Assembly: GCA_015067305.1 (NCBI GenBank)
Contig: SVMT01000024.1
Span: 1 to 38,349 of the forward strand
DNA from: Oscillospiraceae bacterium
GTDB taxonomy: Bacteria > Bacillota > Clostridia > Oscillospirales > UBA644
Reading direction: 5' to 3'
DNA: 38,349 nucleotides
The notes beneath the pieces are model-generated. The model was not told the origin of the DNA. It saw nothing but the letters and a program-made list of their open reading frames with translations, and ran no database searches. Position 1 is the first letter of the stretch. Every line of letters starts with the position of its first letter. Of the stretch, positions 15,007-24,528 are shown piece by piece. Both the position numbers and the translations under genes were made by a program.

Positions 15007-16335
15007 ATGGCAGTTAAAAATTATCAGATACTTCAGCGTAATGAGAAAAACTTTGCGAAAGCTGTGTTTACAGGAAAAGTTCCCGCAAACATTACTCCTG
15101 AACAGAAAGTTTACGGAAGAGTTGTCGGTGAAAACGATTATCTCGTAATAGTTCAGTGGACGGAAGCTCATATCTCAGGGGAAGATTGGACTCTTGAAAT
15201 CGAAGTTCCCGCAGGCGGTCTTTACCGTTTTGAAGCAGTTGCGGCAAACTCCGACATGCCCGTCTGGAACAGCATCGACGCGGAAAAGATAAACATTGTC
15301 AAGCACTTCGGTGTCGGTGACGTCTACATCATGGCAGGTCAAAGCAATATGTCAGGTTACGGCAGAGATTTCGCCATCGACCCGCCAACACTCGGCGTTC
15401 ATCTTTATGCAAACAGCGGCGTTTGGGATATTGCAACTCACCCACTCAACGACGGTCTGAATACCATTTACCCCGAAAACTATGAGGGCGCTAACGGTAC
15501 TTGTCCAGGTCTGAGCTTTGCAAGAGTTCTGAAAGAAAGACTCAATGTCCCCATTGGTCTTGTGGCAGCGGCTCTCGGTGGCTCACCACTCAGAGCATGG
15601 AATATTGAAGAAGACGGCTACCTTTACAAAGCAATGATGAGACGTATAAACGATATCGGCACAAGTGTCAAGGGCATCATCTGGTATCAGGGTTGCAGTG
15701 ACGCAAATCCCGATGAGGCAGGTACTTATTACGACAGATTCGTCCGTTTCGCAGAAACAGCACGTAAAGACCTTGGTGATATAGACATCATAACAGTTCA
15801 GCTGAATCACTGGAACTCAGGCAGAAATCCCGAAATGGACAGATGTTGGGGTATTGTAAGAGACGCTCAGAGACGCCTGGCGCAGGATTTCGATTACATC
15901 CATATTATACCCGCAATGGGTCTGTCCATGTCTGACGGAATCCACAACAACTCAGAATCAAATGTTATCATCGGTTCACGTATGGCAATGGTCACACTTA
16001 AAGAAGTTTACGGTCTTCCGGGACTTTCCGCACCAGATATACTTGAAGTAAAACAAGTTGAAGACAATGTTCTCATTCTCAAAGTTGATCCGTCTTTCTG
16101 CATGATCGACATGGACTGCTGCGCAGAAGGAATGCACGTTGAAGATGCCGAAGGTCTTGTAGAAGGAAAAAGACTCACACATATCGAAGGCGGCATGAGG
16201 CTCGAATTGCCAAGAGCGATCACTCTTCCCGCCAAATTCCACGCATATTGGAGAAATGAAAGCTCCAACTGGATGGCAAAAGACAGAAACGGTATGCCAC
16301 TTCTCTCCTGCTACAATGTAGATATTACAAAATAA
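15007..16335 (+). CDS. Sialate O-acetylesterase-like SGNH esterase
   Basis: The 443-residue cytoplasmic protein has no signal peptide. Residues 85 onward match the sialate O-acetylesterase/carbohydrate esterase (SASA) domain: the nucleophile block GDVYIMAGQSNMSGYG (Ser in GQSN, about residue 115), a glycine block GLVAAALGGSPLRAW (oxyanion region), IIWYQGCSDAN (Asn block), and the catalytic Asp/His block MSDGIHNN. It would remove acetyl groups from O-acetylated sugars; sialic acid is the family name but plant-glycan substrates are equally possible. The N-terminal 80 residues form a beta-sandwich-like domain (GRVVGENDYLVIVQWTEA). The open frame extends upstream to 14914, but that part overlaps the rplL terminator; ATG 15007 has GAGGCG upstream and its own promoter. 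Confidence 0.85.
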   Translation: MAVKNYQILQRNEKNFAKAVFTGKVPANITPEQKVYGRVVGENDYLVIVQWTEAHISGEDWTLEIEVPAGGLYRFEAVAANSDMPVWNSIDAEKINIVKHFGVGDVYIMAGQSNMSGYGRDFAIDPPTLGVHLYANSGVWDIATHPLNDGLNTIYPENYEGANGTCPGLSFARVLKERLNVPIGLVAAALGGSPLRAWNIEEDGYLYKAMMRRINDIGTSVKGIIWYQGCSDANPDEAGTYYDRFVRFAETARKDLGDIDIITVQLNHWNSGRNPEMDRCWGIVRDAQRRLAQDFDYIHIIPAMGLSMSDGIHNNSESNVIIGSRMAMVTLKEVYGLPGLSAPDILEVKQVEDNVLILKVDPSFCMIDMDCCAEGMHVEDAEGLVEGKRLTHIEGGMRLELPRAITLPAKFHAYWRNESSNWMAKDRNGMPLLSCYNVDITK

Positions 16336-16342
16336 CCATTTT

Positions 16343-16382
16343 AAAGGAAAACTTTTTTCGCAAGAACAAAAGTTTTTCCTTT
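16343..16382 (+). repeat. Hairpin of the GGAAAAC family, probable terminator
   Basis: AAAGGAAAACTTTT pairs with AAAAGTTTTTCCTTT (one bulge) around a CGCAAGAAC loop, then ATTTTTG follows. It resembles the hairpin-plus-tail family but lacks the tail, and probably ends the esterase transcript. Confidence 0.6.
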
Positions 16383-16440
16383 ATTTTTGCATAAAAGTAT
16401 CTCCGAATGTAAAAAAAAAATGATTTTTTGCGGTGATGTA

Positions 16441-16469
16441 TTGTAATGTCACAAATCATAATGTATAAT
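16441..16469 (+). promoter_or_regulatory. Promoter of gdhA
   Basis: TTGTAA (16441-16446), 17-bp spacer, TATAAT (16464-16469). The leader to ATG 16561 is about 85 nt with no recognised riboswitch. Confidence 0.6.
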
Positions 16470-16560
16470 AAAGTATCGGTCAAGTTTAATTGTTTAAAGA
16501 TTGAAATATTGTCCGTACATTTTTAATTTAGTATATTCTAATTATCGAAAGGTGATACAT

Positions 16561-17913
16561 ATGGCATTCAAAAATCCTTATCTTGCAGACCTTTACGAAA
16601 GAGTTTGCAAAAGAGATGCTAACGAGCCCGAATTTCTCCAGACTGTAAAAGAAGTTTTCGAGAGTATCGAACCCGTCGCTGACAAACGTCCCGACCTGGT
16701 AGAAGCAGGCGTATTTGAAAGAATGGTAGAACCCGAAAGAACTATCATGTTCAAAGTTCCTTGGGTTGATGACAACGGCAAAGTACAGGTAAACAGAGGT
16801 TTCAGAGTTCAGTTCAACTCTGCTATCGGTCCTTACAAGGGCGGTCTCCGCTTCCATCCCTCCGTTAACCTCAGCATTATGAAGTTCCTCGGTTTCGAAC
16901 AGACATTCAAGAACTCCCTTACATCCCTCCCCATGGGCGGCGGTAAAGGCGGTTCCGACTTCGATCCTCAGGGTAAATCTGATGCGGAAGTTATGCGTTT
17001 CTGCCAGAGCTTCATGACAGAACTTCAGAGACATATCGGTGCAGATACAGACGTTCCCGCAGGTGACATCGGCGTTGGTGCAAGAGAAGTTGGCTACCTC
17101 TACGGTCAGTACAAGAGACTCCGCAACGAATTCACAGGCGTTCTCACAGGTAAAGGTCTCTCCTACGGCGGCTCTCTTATCCGTCCCGAAGCTACAGGCT
17201 ACGGCGCTGTTTACTACACAGTTGAAATGCTCAAATATTTCAACGATGACATCAAAGGCAAGACTTTTGCTATTTCCGGCTTCGGTAACGTTGCTTGGGG
17301 TACAGTTAAAAAGGTTAACGAGCTTGGCGGTAAAGTTGTTACTATTTCCGGTCCCGACGGCTATGTTTACGATCCCGATGGCATAAGCACAGAAGAAAAA
17401 GTTGACTATATGCTCGAAATGCGTGCTTCCTGCCGTAACAGAGTTCAGGACTATGCAGACAAATTCGGCGTACAGTTCTTCCCCGGTGAAAAACCTTGGG
17501 GCGTAAAAGCTGACATTCTTATGCCTTGTGCTACACAGAACGAAGTTGGCATGGCTGAAGCTGAAAAAATGGTTGCTAACGGCCTCAAATACTATGTTGA
17601 AGTTGCTAACATGCCCACAACAAATGAAGCTATTGCTTACCTCAAAGCTAACGGCGTTATCGTTGCTCCTTCCAAAGCAGTTAACGCAGGTGGTGTTGCT
17701 ACTTCCGGTCTTGAAATGTCTCAGAACTCCATGAGATACAGCTGGACAGCTGAAGAAGTTGACGAAAAACTCAAGGCTATCATGAAGAATATCTTCTCCA
17801 GCTCCATCAAAGCAGCTAACGAATACGGCTTCGGTGATGACCTCGTTGCAGGCGCTAACATCGCAGGCTTCCTCAAGGTTGCAGAAGCTATGAAGGCTCA
17901 GGGTTGCGTATAA
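16561..17913 (+). CDS. gdhA: Glutamate dehydrogenase, hexameric class I, probably NADP-dependent
   Basis: The 450-residue enzyme interconverts 2-oxoglutarate plus ammonia with glutamate and is the likely ammonia-assimilation route. Hallmarks are KGGLRFHPSVNLSIMKFLGFEQ and the active-site lysine loop LPMGGGKGGSDFDP near residues 120-135, the GVGAREVGYLYGQYKRL segment, the Rossmann motif FAISGFGNVAWG near 240, and the C-terminal GANIAGFLKVAEAM. Length and the class I motifs match bacterial NADP-specific GDH; cofactor choice is inferred. The frame is open upstream to 16501, but ATG 16561 has GAAAGGTG and matches family length. Strong codon bias implies high expression. The gene stands alone with its own promoter. 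Confidence 0.95.
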   Translation: MAFKNPYLADLYERVCKRDANEPEFLQTVKEVFESIEPVADKRPDLVEAGVFERMVEPERTIMFKVPWVDDNGKVQVNRGFRVQFNSAIGPYKGGLRFHPSVNLSIMKFLGFEQTFKNSLTSLPMGGGKGGSDFDPQGKSDAEVMRFCQSFMTELQRHIGADTDVPAGDIGVGAREVGYLYGQYKRLRNEFTGVLTGKGLSYGGSLIRPEATGYGAVYYTVEMLKYFNDDIKGKTFAISGFGNVAWGTVKKVNELGGKVVTISGPDGYVYDPDGISTEEKVDYMLEMRASCRNRVQDYADKFGVQFFPGEKPWGVKADILMPCATQNEVGMAEAEKMVANGLKYYVEVANMPTTNEAIAYLKANGVIVAPSKAVNAGGVATSGLEMSQNSMRYSWTAEEVDEKLKAIMKNIFSSSIKAANEYGFGDDLVAGANIAGFLKVAEAMKAQGCV

Positions 17914-17940
17914 TTTAAAAATTAATAATTTTTATTATAA

Positions 17941-17982
17941 ACGGGAAAACCTTATTTTCGCGGAAAAATAAGGTTTTCCCGT
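17941..17982 (+). repeat. Hairpin-plus-tail repeat downstream of gdhA
   Basis: An 18-bp perfect stem (ACGGGAAAACCTTATTTT and complement) has the loop CGCGGA. The conserved tail CCCTTTCCAACAAAACCGAA follows at 17984-18003 and then CTTGG. No U-tract. This is the best-preserved copy of the family. Confidence 0.75.
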
Positions 17983-18089
17983 ACCCTTTCCAACAAAACC
18001 GAACTTGGTACTAAGATATAAAAATATAGGATCCAACCTGATAAAAAATGGCGGTAGCTATGGATATCTCATCTATAATTATTGAGCTT

Positions 18090-18155
18090 TGCTCGGTAAA
18101 AGTTTTTTTGGATAGGGGTCGGGGAAACCTATTTTTACAAAAAATGGTTTCCCCG
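18090..18155 (-). repeat. Inverted copy of the hairpin-plus-tail repeat
   Basis: The hairpin CGGGGAAACC/GGTTTCCCCG (18120-18155) is preceded by GCTCGGTAAAAGTTTTTTTG then GATAGGGGTC, which resembles the reverse complement of the tail in the copy at 17941. The element is therefore oriented opposite to its neighbours. Between the two copies (18005-18089) I see only a short GAGC/GCTC hairpin; the rest of this 434-base gap is the groE promoter and operator. Confidence 0.5.
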
Positions 18156-18234
18156 CAAATAAACTACATGCCAAATTGTACAAAACCACCCAAAAGTCGC
18201 AATATTGACACTTGAAGTTTGTATAATATGACTA

Positions 18235-18262
18235 TTGCAAAAAACGGAAAATATGGTATAAT
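18235..18262 (+). promoter_or_regulatory. Promoter of groES-groEL
   Basis: TTGCAA (18235-18240), 16-bp spacer, TATAAT (18257-18262), with the CIRCE operator starting 7 bp downstream, so a bound repressor would cover the transcription start. Confidence 0.75.
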
Positions 18263-18269
18263 ATTATCA

Positions 18270-18296
18270 TTAGCACTCATAGAGTTAGAGTGCCAA
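18270..18296. promoter_or_regulatory. CIRCE operator (HrcA binding site)
   Basis: TTAGCACTC, nine bases, GAGTGCCAA. The consensus is TTAGCACTC-N9-GAGTGCTAA, so there is one mismatch in the right arm. Its position just after the -10 and before groES is the classic one for HrcA-controlled heat-shock operons. Confidence 0.93.
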
Positions 18297-18311
18297 AATA
18301 AATCCAAATAA

Positions 18312-20296
<1,985 letters not shown>

Positions 20297-20323
20297 TTTG
20301 TAAGTAAATATTAGGGATTTATG

Positions 20324-20363
20324 TGGGGGAAAACTTTTTTCGCGGAAAAAAAGTTTTCCCCCA
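20324..20363 (+). repeat. Hairpin-plus-tail repeat downstream of groEL
   Basis: A 17-bp perfect stem (TGGGGGAAAACTTTTTT and complement) has the loop CGCGGA, and the tail ACCCCTTTTCAAAAAACCGT follows. It lies between groEL and the CPCC protein gene and may act as an imperfect terminator. Confidence 0.75.
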
Positions 20364-20412
20364 TACCCCTTTTCAAAAAACCGTCCGTACTTACGCACGA
20401 ATTGAGGTCAAT

Positions 20413-20763
20413 ATGGAAAAACCAAAGAATAAAAAGTTTTTATATTTGCCGACTGTTGTAAATTCAGCTGACATTTCTAATGAAAAACTCAATATCAAGT
20501 CCTACTGCGTAGATTCTGTAATAGGGAAATATCCCTGTCCTTGCTGTGGATACAAGACACTTCCTGTCCCGAAAGAAGATGCCATTGCCTACATTTGCCC
20601 TGTGTGCTATTGGGAGAACGATGTTTTCATCAAATCGGACGACGAGCCCAGCGACGAAAATGGGGGAATGACATTGAATCAGGCACGTGAAAACTATAAA
20701 AAATTCGGTGTCTGCGAAGAGCGATTTGTAAAAACTGATTATCCGCCGCAAGAATTTGAATAA
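20413..20763 (+). CDS. Cysteine-rich CPCC-family small protein
   Basis: The 116-residue protein contains the CPCC domain: KYPCPCCGYKTL, then AYICPVCYWENDVF, then DEPSDENGGMTLNQARENYKKFG, with two CxxC pairs as in a zinc ribbon. The family is widespread in bacteria and often near toxin or immunity loci, but its function is not known to me. The N-terminal 40 residues are specific to this copy. The open frame starts upstream at 20323, but that part is the repeat hairpin; ATG 20413 has GAGG at the right distance. A terminator follows. Confidence 0.75.
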   Translation: MEKPKNKKFLYLPTVVNSADISNEKLNIKSYCVDSVIGKYPCPCCGYKTLPVPKEDAIAYICPVCYWENDVFIKSDDEPSDENGGMTLNQARENYKKFGVCEERFVKTDYPPQEFE

Positions 20764-20764
20764 T

Positions 20765-20797
20765 GGACAGAAGTTTTCGCTCCTGTCCTGTTTTTTT
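20765..20797 (+). terminator. Rho-independent terminator
   Basis: GGACAG (20765-20770) pairs with CTGTCC (20783-20788), followed by TGTTTTTTT, directly after the CPCC gene. Confidence 0.8.
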
Positions 20798-20807
20798 GTG
20801 TGACGGC

Positions 20808-20836
20808 TTGACATTTTACCGATTATGGTGTATAAT
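20808..20836 (+). promoter_or_regulatory. Promoter of the alpha/beta hydrolase gene
   Basis: Perfect TTGACA (20808-20813), 17-bp spacer, perfect TATAAT (20831-20836), only 22 bp before the start codon. Confidence 0.85.
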
Positions 20837-20858
20837 AAAATAAAAAGGAGATTTTTTT

Positions 20859-21620
20859 ATGATAGCTTACGATATGATGAAACCCTACGTTTATGCAAAT
20901 GAGGCTATAAGTGAAACTGTAAAGCTGCCTTACCTGATGTATGTGCCCGAATCCTACGACCCTGCGAAGAAGTACAAAGTTCTTTTCTTCATGCACGGTA
21001 TGGGTGAGAGAGGTTCCGACCACAAGCATTTGGGAGACGAGGGCTATTGCCGTTATCTTTGCTATGTTCTTGAAGACCCGAAGTTGCGTGAGGAATTCAT
21101 TCTTATTGCGCCGCAGTGCGAAGAAAGCTGTACATGGGTGACGATCGAAGCCATGGTGAATTATCTTGAAACAAAAGAGTTCCCGGGAACATCGCTGTCC
21201 CCTGCCCTTGCGCTAGTCTACGATCTTCTTGAAAACAAACTTGCAAAGGATTATAACATCGACGGCTCACGAATCTACATGGCTGGGCTGTCAATGGGAG
21301 CGTTTGCGACCTGGTACACGGTCATTCACAAACCGAATCTTTTGGCGGCGGCAGTTCCCGTTTGCGGCGGCGGAGATCCGAAAGAGTTGCACAAAGCGAA
21401 AAATGTCCCCATTTGGGCGTTCCACAGTCTTGACGACGATTTAGTTCCTCACCAATGTCTGCTGCTCGCAAAAGAGGTCATGGAACGGGAAAATGCGCCC
21501 GATTTCCACGCCACGATGTATGAACACGAGGGTCACGGCTCATGGGTCAGAGCATTCCTCGAAAGAGATGTTTTCGACTGGATGATCTCAAAAGTCAACC
21601 CTGATCCTGAAATTAAATAA
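20859..21620 (+). CDS. Alpha/beta hydrolase, CE1/dienelactone-hydrolase-like esterase
   Basis: The 253-residue protein has no signal peptide, so it acts in the cytoplasm. The fold is visible as PYLMYVPESYDPAKKYKVLFFMHGMGERG (oxyanion-hole HGMG near residue 47), the nucleophile elbow GLSMGAFATW (Ser about 147), a catalytic Asp in HSLDDDLVPH (about 190) and His in YEHEGHGSW (about 228). This layout fits predicted esterases or peptidases of the CE1/PHB-depolymerase type, which release acyl groups (feruloyl or acetyl) from plant glycans. The substrate is inferred. AAAGGAG precedes the ATG. It is monocistronic, with a strong promoter and a repeat hairpin downstream. Confidence 0.82.
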   Translation: MIAYDMMKPYVYANEAISETVKLPYLMYVPESYDPAKKYKVLFFMHGMGERGSDHKHLGDEGYCRYLCYVLEDPKLREEFILIAPQCEESCTWVTIEAMVNYLETKEFPGTSLSPALALVYDLLENKLAKDYNIDGSRIYMAGLSMGAFATWYTVIHKPNLLAAAVPVCGGGDPKELHKAKNVPIWAFHSLDDDLVPHQCLLLAKEVMERENAPDFHATMYEHEGHGSWVRAFLERDVFDWMISKVNPDPEIK

Positions 21621-21636
21621 AGTAGAATATTTTTTA

Positions 21637-21676
21637 TGGAAAACCCTTCTTTTCGCGAAAAAAGAAGGGTTTTCCA
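21637..21676 (+). repeat. Hairpin-plus-tail repeat downstream of the esterase
   Basis: A 17-bp perfect stem (TGGAAAACCCTTCTTTT and complement) has a CGCGAA loop, with the tail ATCCTTTCCCAAGAAAACCG and then AATTGG. It matches the copies at 17941 and 20324. Confidence 0.75.
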
Positions 21677-21803
21677 ATCCTTTCCCAAGAAAACCGAATT
21701 GGGGAAACAAAACATTTTCAATAAACTAATATTGACTTTCTCAGGAAGAGCCATATAATATACATATATCACATATCAGGATATCGGGTGTTACTTAAGA
21801 AAA

Positions 21804-21843
21804 AAGGAGAAACTTTTTCCGCGAAAAGAAAAAGTTTCCCCTT
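21804..21843 (-). repeat. Hairpin of the same family, downstream of the TM2 gene
   Basis: AAGGAGAAACTTTTT pairs with AAAAAGTTTCCCCTT (one mismatch) with CGCG in the loop. It lies beyond the 3' end of the minus-strand TM2 gene. The tail is not clearly recognisable here. Confidence 0.6.
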
Positions 21844-21864
21844 AATTATCTCATTATTCAGTTT

Positions 21865-22209
21865 TTACTCTTTAAGAGGCACGCCGTTAGCGTCAACTGC
21901 AATATTGCCTGTGAGGATCATGATACCCTCAATAAGACCCCAGATCGCACCAATTCCGCAGAAAAGGGACAGAACGATGTCGATAACAGCCTTGCTTGTA
22001 TAACCGAGATAGAAATTATGTATGCCGAGGCCACCGATAAAAATACCGAGAAGACCTGCAACAAGTTTGGATTTCTGTTCGGGCTGACCCTGAACAGTAC
22101 CGTTTGTGTGAGTCACGGTTGACTGTGCCTGATCGGAAGTCGCTGTGCCGCAATCGGGACAGAATTTCACATTGTCTTCAAGGGCTTTGCCGCAATTTTT
22201 ACAAAACAT
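21865..22209 (-). CDS. Zinc-ribbon TM2-domain membrane protein
   Basis: The 114-residue protein has an N-terminal zinc ribbon (FCKNCGKALEDNVKFCPDCG, two CxxC pairs), a polar linker of about 30 residues, then a TM2 domain with two membrane helices: KLVAGLLGIFIGGLGIHNFYLG followed by the characteristic turn and GIGAIWGLIEGIMIL. TM2 proteins are common small membrane proteins of unknown biochemical role. The start is ATG 22209, preceded by AGGAGGAAATA; the frame is open to 22242 but without a second good site. Promoter at 22320-22348 (minus), leader about 100 nt. Confidence 0.85.
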   Translation of the reverse strand: MFCKNCGKALEDNVKFCPDCGTATSDQAQSTVTHTNGTVQGQPEQKSKLVAGLLGIFIGGLGIHNFYLGYTSKAVIDIVLSLFCGIGAIWGLIEGIMILTGNIAVDANGVPLKE

Positions 22210-22319
22210 AAGTATTTCCTCCTGATTCTTTATTATTTTCAAAAATTCTCATAAAATCAGCAATCTACACATCGCCATCTCATTGAGACTTGTGAGTGTA
22301 TCTTTAATTGCTTATAATT

Positions 22320-22348
22320 ATTATACCATAATATATGATTCTTGTCAA
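22320..22348 (-). promoter_or_regulatory. Promoter of the TM2 gene
   Basis: On the minus strand TTGACA (22343-22348), 17-bp spacer, TATAAT (22320-22325). Confidence 0.8.
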
Positions 22349-22391
22349 TAGTTTTGTTGGGCAGATGCAAAAAAAACTAAAGGAATTTATT

Positions 22392-22465
22392 TACATTCCC
22401 AATTCGGTTTTCCGGGTTAGGGTTTGGGGAAGGGTTCTTTTTTCGCGAAAAGGCACCCTTCCCCA
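22392..22465 (-). repeat. Hairpin-plus-tail repeat downstream of recG
   Basis: The stem TGGGGAAGGGT/ACCCTTCCCCA (22425-22465) has an inner CTTTTTTCGCGAAAAGG stem-loop. On the minus strand the tail AAACCCTAACCCGGAAAACC and then GAATTGGG follows. The orientation matches the minus-strand recG gene that ends just before it. Confidence 0.7.
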
Positions 22466-22488
22466 TAATATTTCACTTATTAAAAATC

Positions 22489-24528
22489 TCAACTCATGGA
22501 TACTGTTCCGAAAAGGCGCTGGACAGCTGAGTCTACGGCGAAAGATTCCTTTTCGGGAATTGCTTCACGGACGGCGAGATAAAATTCAACCATCTTGCCT
22601 GCTTCGTCAAGCCCTTTCATGTCGGTCAGAGACGCCATTGCAAAATCCGGGAGACCGTGCTGACGTGAACCGAAAAAGTCGCCAGGGCCGCGCTGTTCAA
22701 GGTCCATACGACTGATAAGAAAACCGTCGTTTGTAGAACAGAATTTTTCCAACCGTTCTTTTGCGGAACTACTGTCAGAAACAAGGAAGCAGTAGCTTTT
22801 TTTAGAGCCTCTGCCAACCCTGCCTCGCAACTGATGAAGCTGAGAAAGCCCGAACCTATCAGCATTTTCGATTATCATTATGGTAGAATTCGGCACGTTT
22901 ATGCCCACTTCTATGACCGTGGTGCTGACTAACACTCTGGTCTTACCTTCGCTGAAATCCTTCAATATCTGCTCTTTTTCCGCAGACTTCATCTTGCCGT
23001 GGAGATGTGCAACATTCAGATACCTGAGCCATTTGGAAGTGAGTTCCTCCAAGAATGACGTGACGGAAACCACATCATCAAGCCCGTCGGAATCCTCGAC
23101 CAAAGGACAAACGATATAAGCCTGACAACCGTTCATGACCTCATTGCGCAGGTAATTATACATTCTGTCGCGGTAATCCGTGCCGACTAAAAATGTGGAG
23201 ATCTTTTGTCTTCCTGCAGGAAGTTCATCTATAACGGAAACATCAAGGTCACCGTACATTATGAGTGCCATACTGCGTGGGATAGGAGTTGCGGACATGA
23301 CGAGAACATGAGGATTCTGCCCCTTTTCGGAAAGCATTTCACGTTGGTTTACACCGAAGCGATGCTGTTCGTCGGTGACAGCCAGTCCTAATTTGGCAAA
23401 TTCAACGCCTTTCTGAATCACCGCATGAGTTCCGATAAGCAGATCAATTTCCCCATTTTTGAGTTGTGCAAGTAAAATTTTTCGCTGAGACTGTGAGGTG
23501 CTTCCCGTAAGGAGTGCCGTTTTCAAGCCTGCTTTTTCCAGAAGAGGTTGAAGTGATTTGAAATGCTGAATTGCCAGAACTTCCGTGGGCGCCATCATGC
23601 AGGATTGAAATCCGCTTGCCGCCGCATGACAGAAAAGCGCCGCCGCAACGGTGGTCTTACCGCTTCCCACGTCGCCCTGAACGAGTCGTGCCATTGCGAA
23701 ATTTTTGCTCATGTCCCGAACACAGTCGTCTATTACCCTGCGCTGTGCGTTGGTTGGAGCATATGGTAAAAGCTTGTAAAAATCCTCTATTACGCTCTTT
23801 GGCGAATTTATCGCAAAGGAGCGTTTTTTTATTCGTTGAGTTTTTGAACGTGAAAGCCCCAATCTGAACAAAAACAGTTCTTCGTATATAAATCTGCGCC
23901 TGGAATTCTCAATATCTGATTGATTTTCAGGCAAATGAATCTTTTTCAACGCATCTTGGAGTGATAACAGACCAAATTTTTCACGCAATATCTTCGGAAG
24001 TGTATCTTCGACCGATGAAAGATATGATTCAAGCACTGTACGCACTGAATTTCTGATCATTTTCTGAGGAATCCCCTCTGAAAGACCGTAAACAGGCTGA
24101 ATCACACCCTCTTCAACGGGTTCAATACGAGGGCTTTTCATTTCATAGAATATACCTGTTTTAATTATTTTGCCGTAGAAAAGATATTCGCCCTCTTTTT
24201 CAAGCCTTTCCGCAAGGAATTTTTGATTAAAAAGAGTTACGGACATTTCCACGGAGCCTGAAGCCACAACAAATTTGGTAATTGTCAACCGACCGCCCGC
24301 ACCTGCACGTTTTGTTTTGACCTCGGAAATAATTCTTCCGCGAACAGCCGCAGTTTCACCGTCAAAAGTTTCCTCAAGCGTCTTCACATCGGAAAGATCG
24401 GTATACGTGCGAGGGAAATAAAAAAGCAGGTCACGGAGAGTCTCTATACCAAGCTTTTTGAGGGCATCAGCCCTTTTCGGTCCGATGCCCTTTAACGTAT
24501 CGACTTTTTTCGTCAGATCTGTTTCCAT
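22489..24528 (-). CDS. recG: ATP-dependent DNA helicase RecG
   Basis: The 679-residue branched-DNA helicase reverses stalled forks and processes Holliday junctions. It has an N-terminal wedge (OB-fold) domain after the start METDLTKKVDTLKGIGPKRADALKKLG, Walker A LVQGDVGSGKTTVAAALF, DEQH box TDEQHRFGVNQR, motif III SATPIPRS, motif V VLVSTTVIEVGINVPN and motif VI QLHQLRGRVGRG, then the RecG C-terminal region GPGDFFGSRQHGLPDF. Length is typical. It overlaps the end of cysS by 16 bp, with its ribosome binding site (AGGAG) inside cysS, and is the last gene of the recA operon. Confidence 0.97.
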   Translation of the reverse strand: METDLTKKVDTLKGIGPKRADALKKLGIETLRDLLFYFPRTYTDLSDVKTLEETFDGETAAVRGRIISEVKTKRAGAGGRLTITKFVVASGSVEMSVTLFNQKFLAERLEKEGEYLFYGKIIKTGIFYEMKSPRIEPVEEGVIQPVYGLSEGIPQKMIRNSVRTVLESYLSSVEDTLPKILREKFGLLSLQDALKKIHLPENQSDIENSRRRFIYEELFLFRLGLSRSKTQRIKKRSFAINSPKSVIEDFYKLLPYAPTNAQRRVIDDCVRDMSKNFAMARLVQGDVGSGKTTVAAALFCHAAASGFQSCMMAPTEVLAIQHFKSLQPLLEKAGLKTALLTGSTSQSQRKILLAQLKNGEIDLLIGTHAVIQKGVEFAKLGLAVTDEQHRFGVNQREMLSEKGQNPHVLVMSATPIPRSMALIMYGDLDVSVIDELPAGRQKISTFLVGTDYRDRMYNYLRNEVMNGCQAYIVCPLVEDSDGLDDVVSVTSFLEELTSKWLRYLNVAHLHGKMKSAEKEQILKDFSEGKTRVLVSTTVIEVGINVPNSTIMIIENADRFGLSQLHQLRGRVGRGSKKSYCFLVSDSSSAKERLEKFCSTNDGFLISRMDLEQRGPGDFFGSRQHGLPDFAMASLTDMKGLDEAGKMVEFYLAVREAIPEKESFAVDSAVQRLFGTVSMS

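Noticed and set aside
18205-18227. A second groE promoter (TTGACA ... TATAAT)
   Set aside because: The two boxes are only 11 bp apart, too close for sigma-A; the pair at 18235-18262 fits better and abuts CIRCE.
20323-20412. Upstream extension of the CPCC protein frame
   Set aside because: This part translates the hairpin repeat; the ATG at 20413 has the only good ribosome binding site.
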